From Akkermansia muciniphila (lineage in GTDB: Bacteria; Verrucomicrobiota; Verrucomicrobiia; Verrucomicrobiales; Akkermansiaceae): DNA of 6,744 bases. The stretch is taken from positions 1-6,744 of the forward strand of contig CALPMD020000069.1 of the NCBI GenBank assembly GCA_943324575.2, written 5' to 3'. The notes below the pieces were generated by a model. That model was not told where the DNA came from. It saw only the letters and a list, made by a program, of their open reading frames with translations, and made no database searches. Below are positions 5,683 through 6,744 of the stretch, in pieces. The position numbers and the translations under genes are program-made. The stretch's first letter is position 1; each line of letters starts with the position of its first letter.

Positions 5683-6744
5683 TTAACCGATCACGCACGG
5701 GACTAGCACCCCGTCGCTCATGCCGTGGATTTTCTTTTTGTCTGCGGGAACGATGGTGGCTAGGCAGCCGCCGAAGGTGGTTTCGCCACTGCTATCGCTG
5801 AAAAAATAAGGGCACAGCCGTACTCTCCCTTGCATGATCTCAACGGTGCCGTCATCTCGGAATACAGGATGCTCGATTCTCCGTCCTTCTCGAAATTCTT
5901 GGACGATCCAAGGTTGTGTGGCAGATTGGTCGAGCGCCCCGTGGAGCCGCTGCGACCATTCAGTGGCTGACATATCGTGGCCGATGTATACACCGCGGGA
6001 TCCCCATGCGGTTTCGTGAAAACCGCTGACCTTGAGGACTAGCTGGCGGTCTTTCTGGCTCAATTGGGCGACTTCCTCCCAGTCGTGGACGTTGATTTTT
6101 GGTAATGCGGCGTGGGGCGGCAATGGCGTCGGGTCGACGACCCAGCCAAATGGCACCAATTCGCGCAAGCGCCTCAGATGGCTGCCGCGCAGTGTTTGTT
6201 CCCAAACTTTCTTCAGCGCAGGCGACCAAAGCAGTGCCAGCCAGAGCTTGTCCTCTAAATGCGGCTTAAATGGCGGGGTGATCTGGATTTCTCCCGAAAC
6301 TGAACCTGCGGCCAACTCCTTAACGGCAGGGATCGATTCCCAGTCGAAGAGCTCAAAAAAACGATAGAGCGCCTTGCTGTCCGGCTCGTAGCCTTCGGCA
6401 GAGGCGACTTGCCACGCTGCCCCCAGTTGGCCGGTCAGCCATTCCATTTCAGGTCGATAGTCGCCTGACTCTTTGGAAACCAGTACGGTGCCGCCATTGG
6501 GCATCAGTGATCGGAAACCGTCGGTCATGCCGTTGGTCCCGCCCAGAACCTCGAATCCCGCCTTAGAGTAAACTTGCGACAACCAAGCCGTCACACCGAT
6601 CCCGCCGGGCACGCTGTCGAGCTCGGTCATGGCGAAACCAGAATCGGTCAGGATCAAATCGGGGCGGATCACCCGCGGGAACTGTTCCGCCGTGGCGGGG
6701 TTGCGCTGGATTTGGGTCAACCACTCGGGTTTTCCCAGATCGAG
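5683..6744 (-). CDS. ATP-grasp-like protein of unknown substrate (partial, 5' end outside window)
   Basis: The frame is open to the right edge (LDLGKPEWLTQIQRNP...), so the TTG at 6720 is not a real start; at least 353 residues belong to a longer protein. The visible order suggests a circularly permuted ATP-grasp enzyme, like glutathionylspermidine synthase or DUF404/407 proteins. First comes an acidic block RPDLILTDSGFAMTELDSVPGGIG (fragment residues 27-50), with the E-x-D-S placed like the metal-binding E-x-N. Later come LVLKVSGFHETAWGSRGVYIG (235-255), with a lysine and a glycine-rich loop as in ATP binding, then WIVQEFREGRRI (279-290) and RVRLCPYFF (307-315). ATP-grasp enzymes join a carboxylate to an amine or thiol through an acyl phosphate; what this one joins cannot be read from the sequence. 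No transmembrane segment or signal is visible. It converges on rpmB across an 88-bp gap holding rpmB's terminator; it has no terminator of its own that I can see. Confidence 0.6.
   Translation of the reverse strand, partial: LDLGKPEWLTQIQRNPATAEQFPRVIRPDLILTDSGFAMTELDSVPGGIGVTAWLSQVYSKAGFEVLGGTNGMTDGFRSLMPNGGTVLVSKESGDYRPEMEWLTGQLGAAWQVASAEGYEPDSKALYRFFELFDWESIPAVKELAAGSVSGEIQITPPFKPHLEDKLWLALLWSPALKKVWEQTLRGSHLRRLRELVPFGWVVDPTPLPPHAALPKINVHDWEEVAQLSQKDRQLVLKVSGFHETAWGSRGVYIGHDMSATEWSQRLHGALDQSATQPWIVQEFREGRRIEHPVFRDDGTVEIMQGRVRLCPYFFSDSSGETTFGGCLATIVPADKKKIHGMSDGVLVPCVIG

Noticed and set aside
6718..6720. TTG as the start codon of the ATP-grasp-like gene
   Set aside because: The reading frame stays open to the window edge with plausible protein sequence before it, so the gene is simply cut off.
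1..6744. A new multi-gene defence or mobile system
   Set aside because: No integrase, transposase, CRISPR repeats, phage genes or clustered unknown genes are present; the only accessory module is a known type of toxin-antitoxin pair.

Overview
The window looks like ordinary bacterial chromosome, moderately GC-rich. Several traits suggest the Planctomycetota-Verrucomicrobiota-Chlamydiota group, most likely Verrucomicrobiota. These are a single-chain (alpha2-type) glycyl-tRNA synthetase, a bL28 of verrucomicrobial flavour (GGIGRHVTK and NGAFVTLKKAGII), a PF09720-type antitoxin with a ParE/RelE-type toxin, a DUF4139 secreted protein, and few Shine-Dalgarno sequences. The assignment is inferred from recalled family resemblance, not from a search.

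Layout, left to right. The 3' end of prfC (release factor 3) runs in from the left edge on the plus strand. A compact type II toxin-antitoxin pair follows at 377-886, with its own promoter placed so close to the antitoxin ATG that the mRNA is probably leaderless. Convergent to the toxin, with a 19-bp gap, is a minus-strand gene for a secreted DUF4139 protein. It has a perfect extended -10 promoter that settles the start codon at 2366. Upstream of it, also on the minus strand, lies glycyl-tRNA synthetase. The 166-bp spacer between the two holds a long imperfect inverted repeat. Divergent from glyS is a predicted lipoprotein alpha/beta hydrolase with a non-ATG start. Then come rpmB (bL28), a textbook intrinsic terminator, and a convergent minus-strand gene cut by the right edge. 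That last gene encodes a protein resembling circularly permuted ATP-grasp ligases, of unknown substrate.

How the genes work together: three are translation genes (prfC, glyS, rpmB), but they are not in one operon. The toxin-antitoxin pair is the only clearly accessory module. I see no phage, insertion sequence, CRISPR array, tRNA or rRNA, and no gene-free stretch over 300 bp. The window does not show a convincing new multi-gene system. The points most worth a second look are the leaderless toxin-antitoxin promoter, the recurring TGCTA extended -10 motif, the inverted repeat behind glyS, and the uncharacterised ATP-grasp-like protein.
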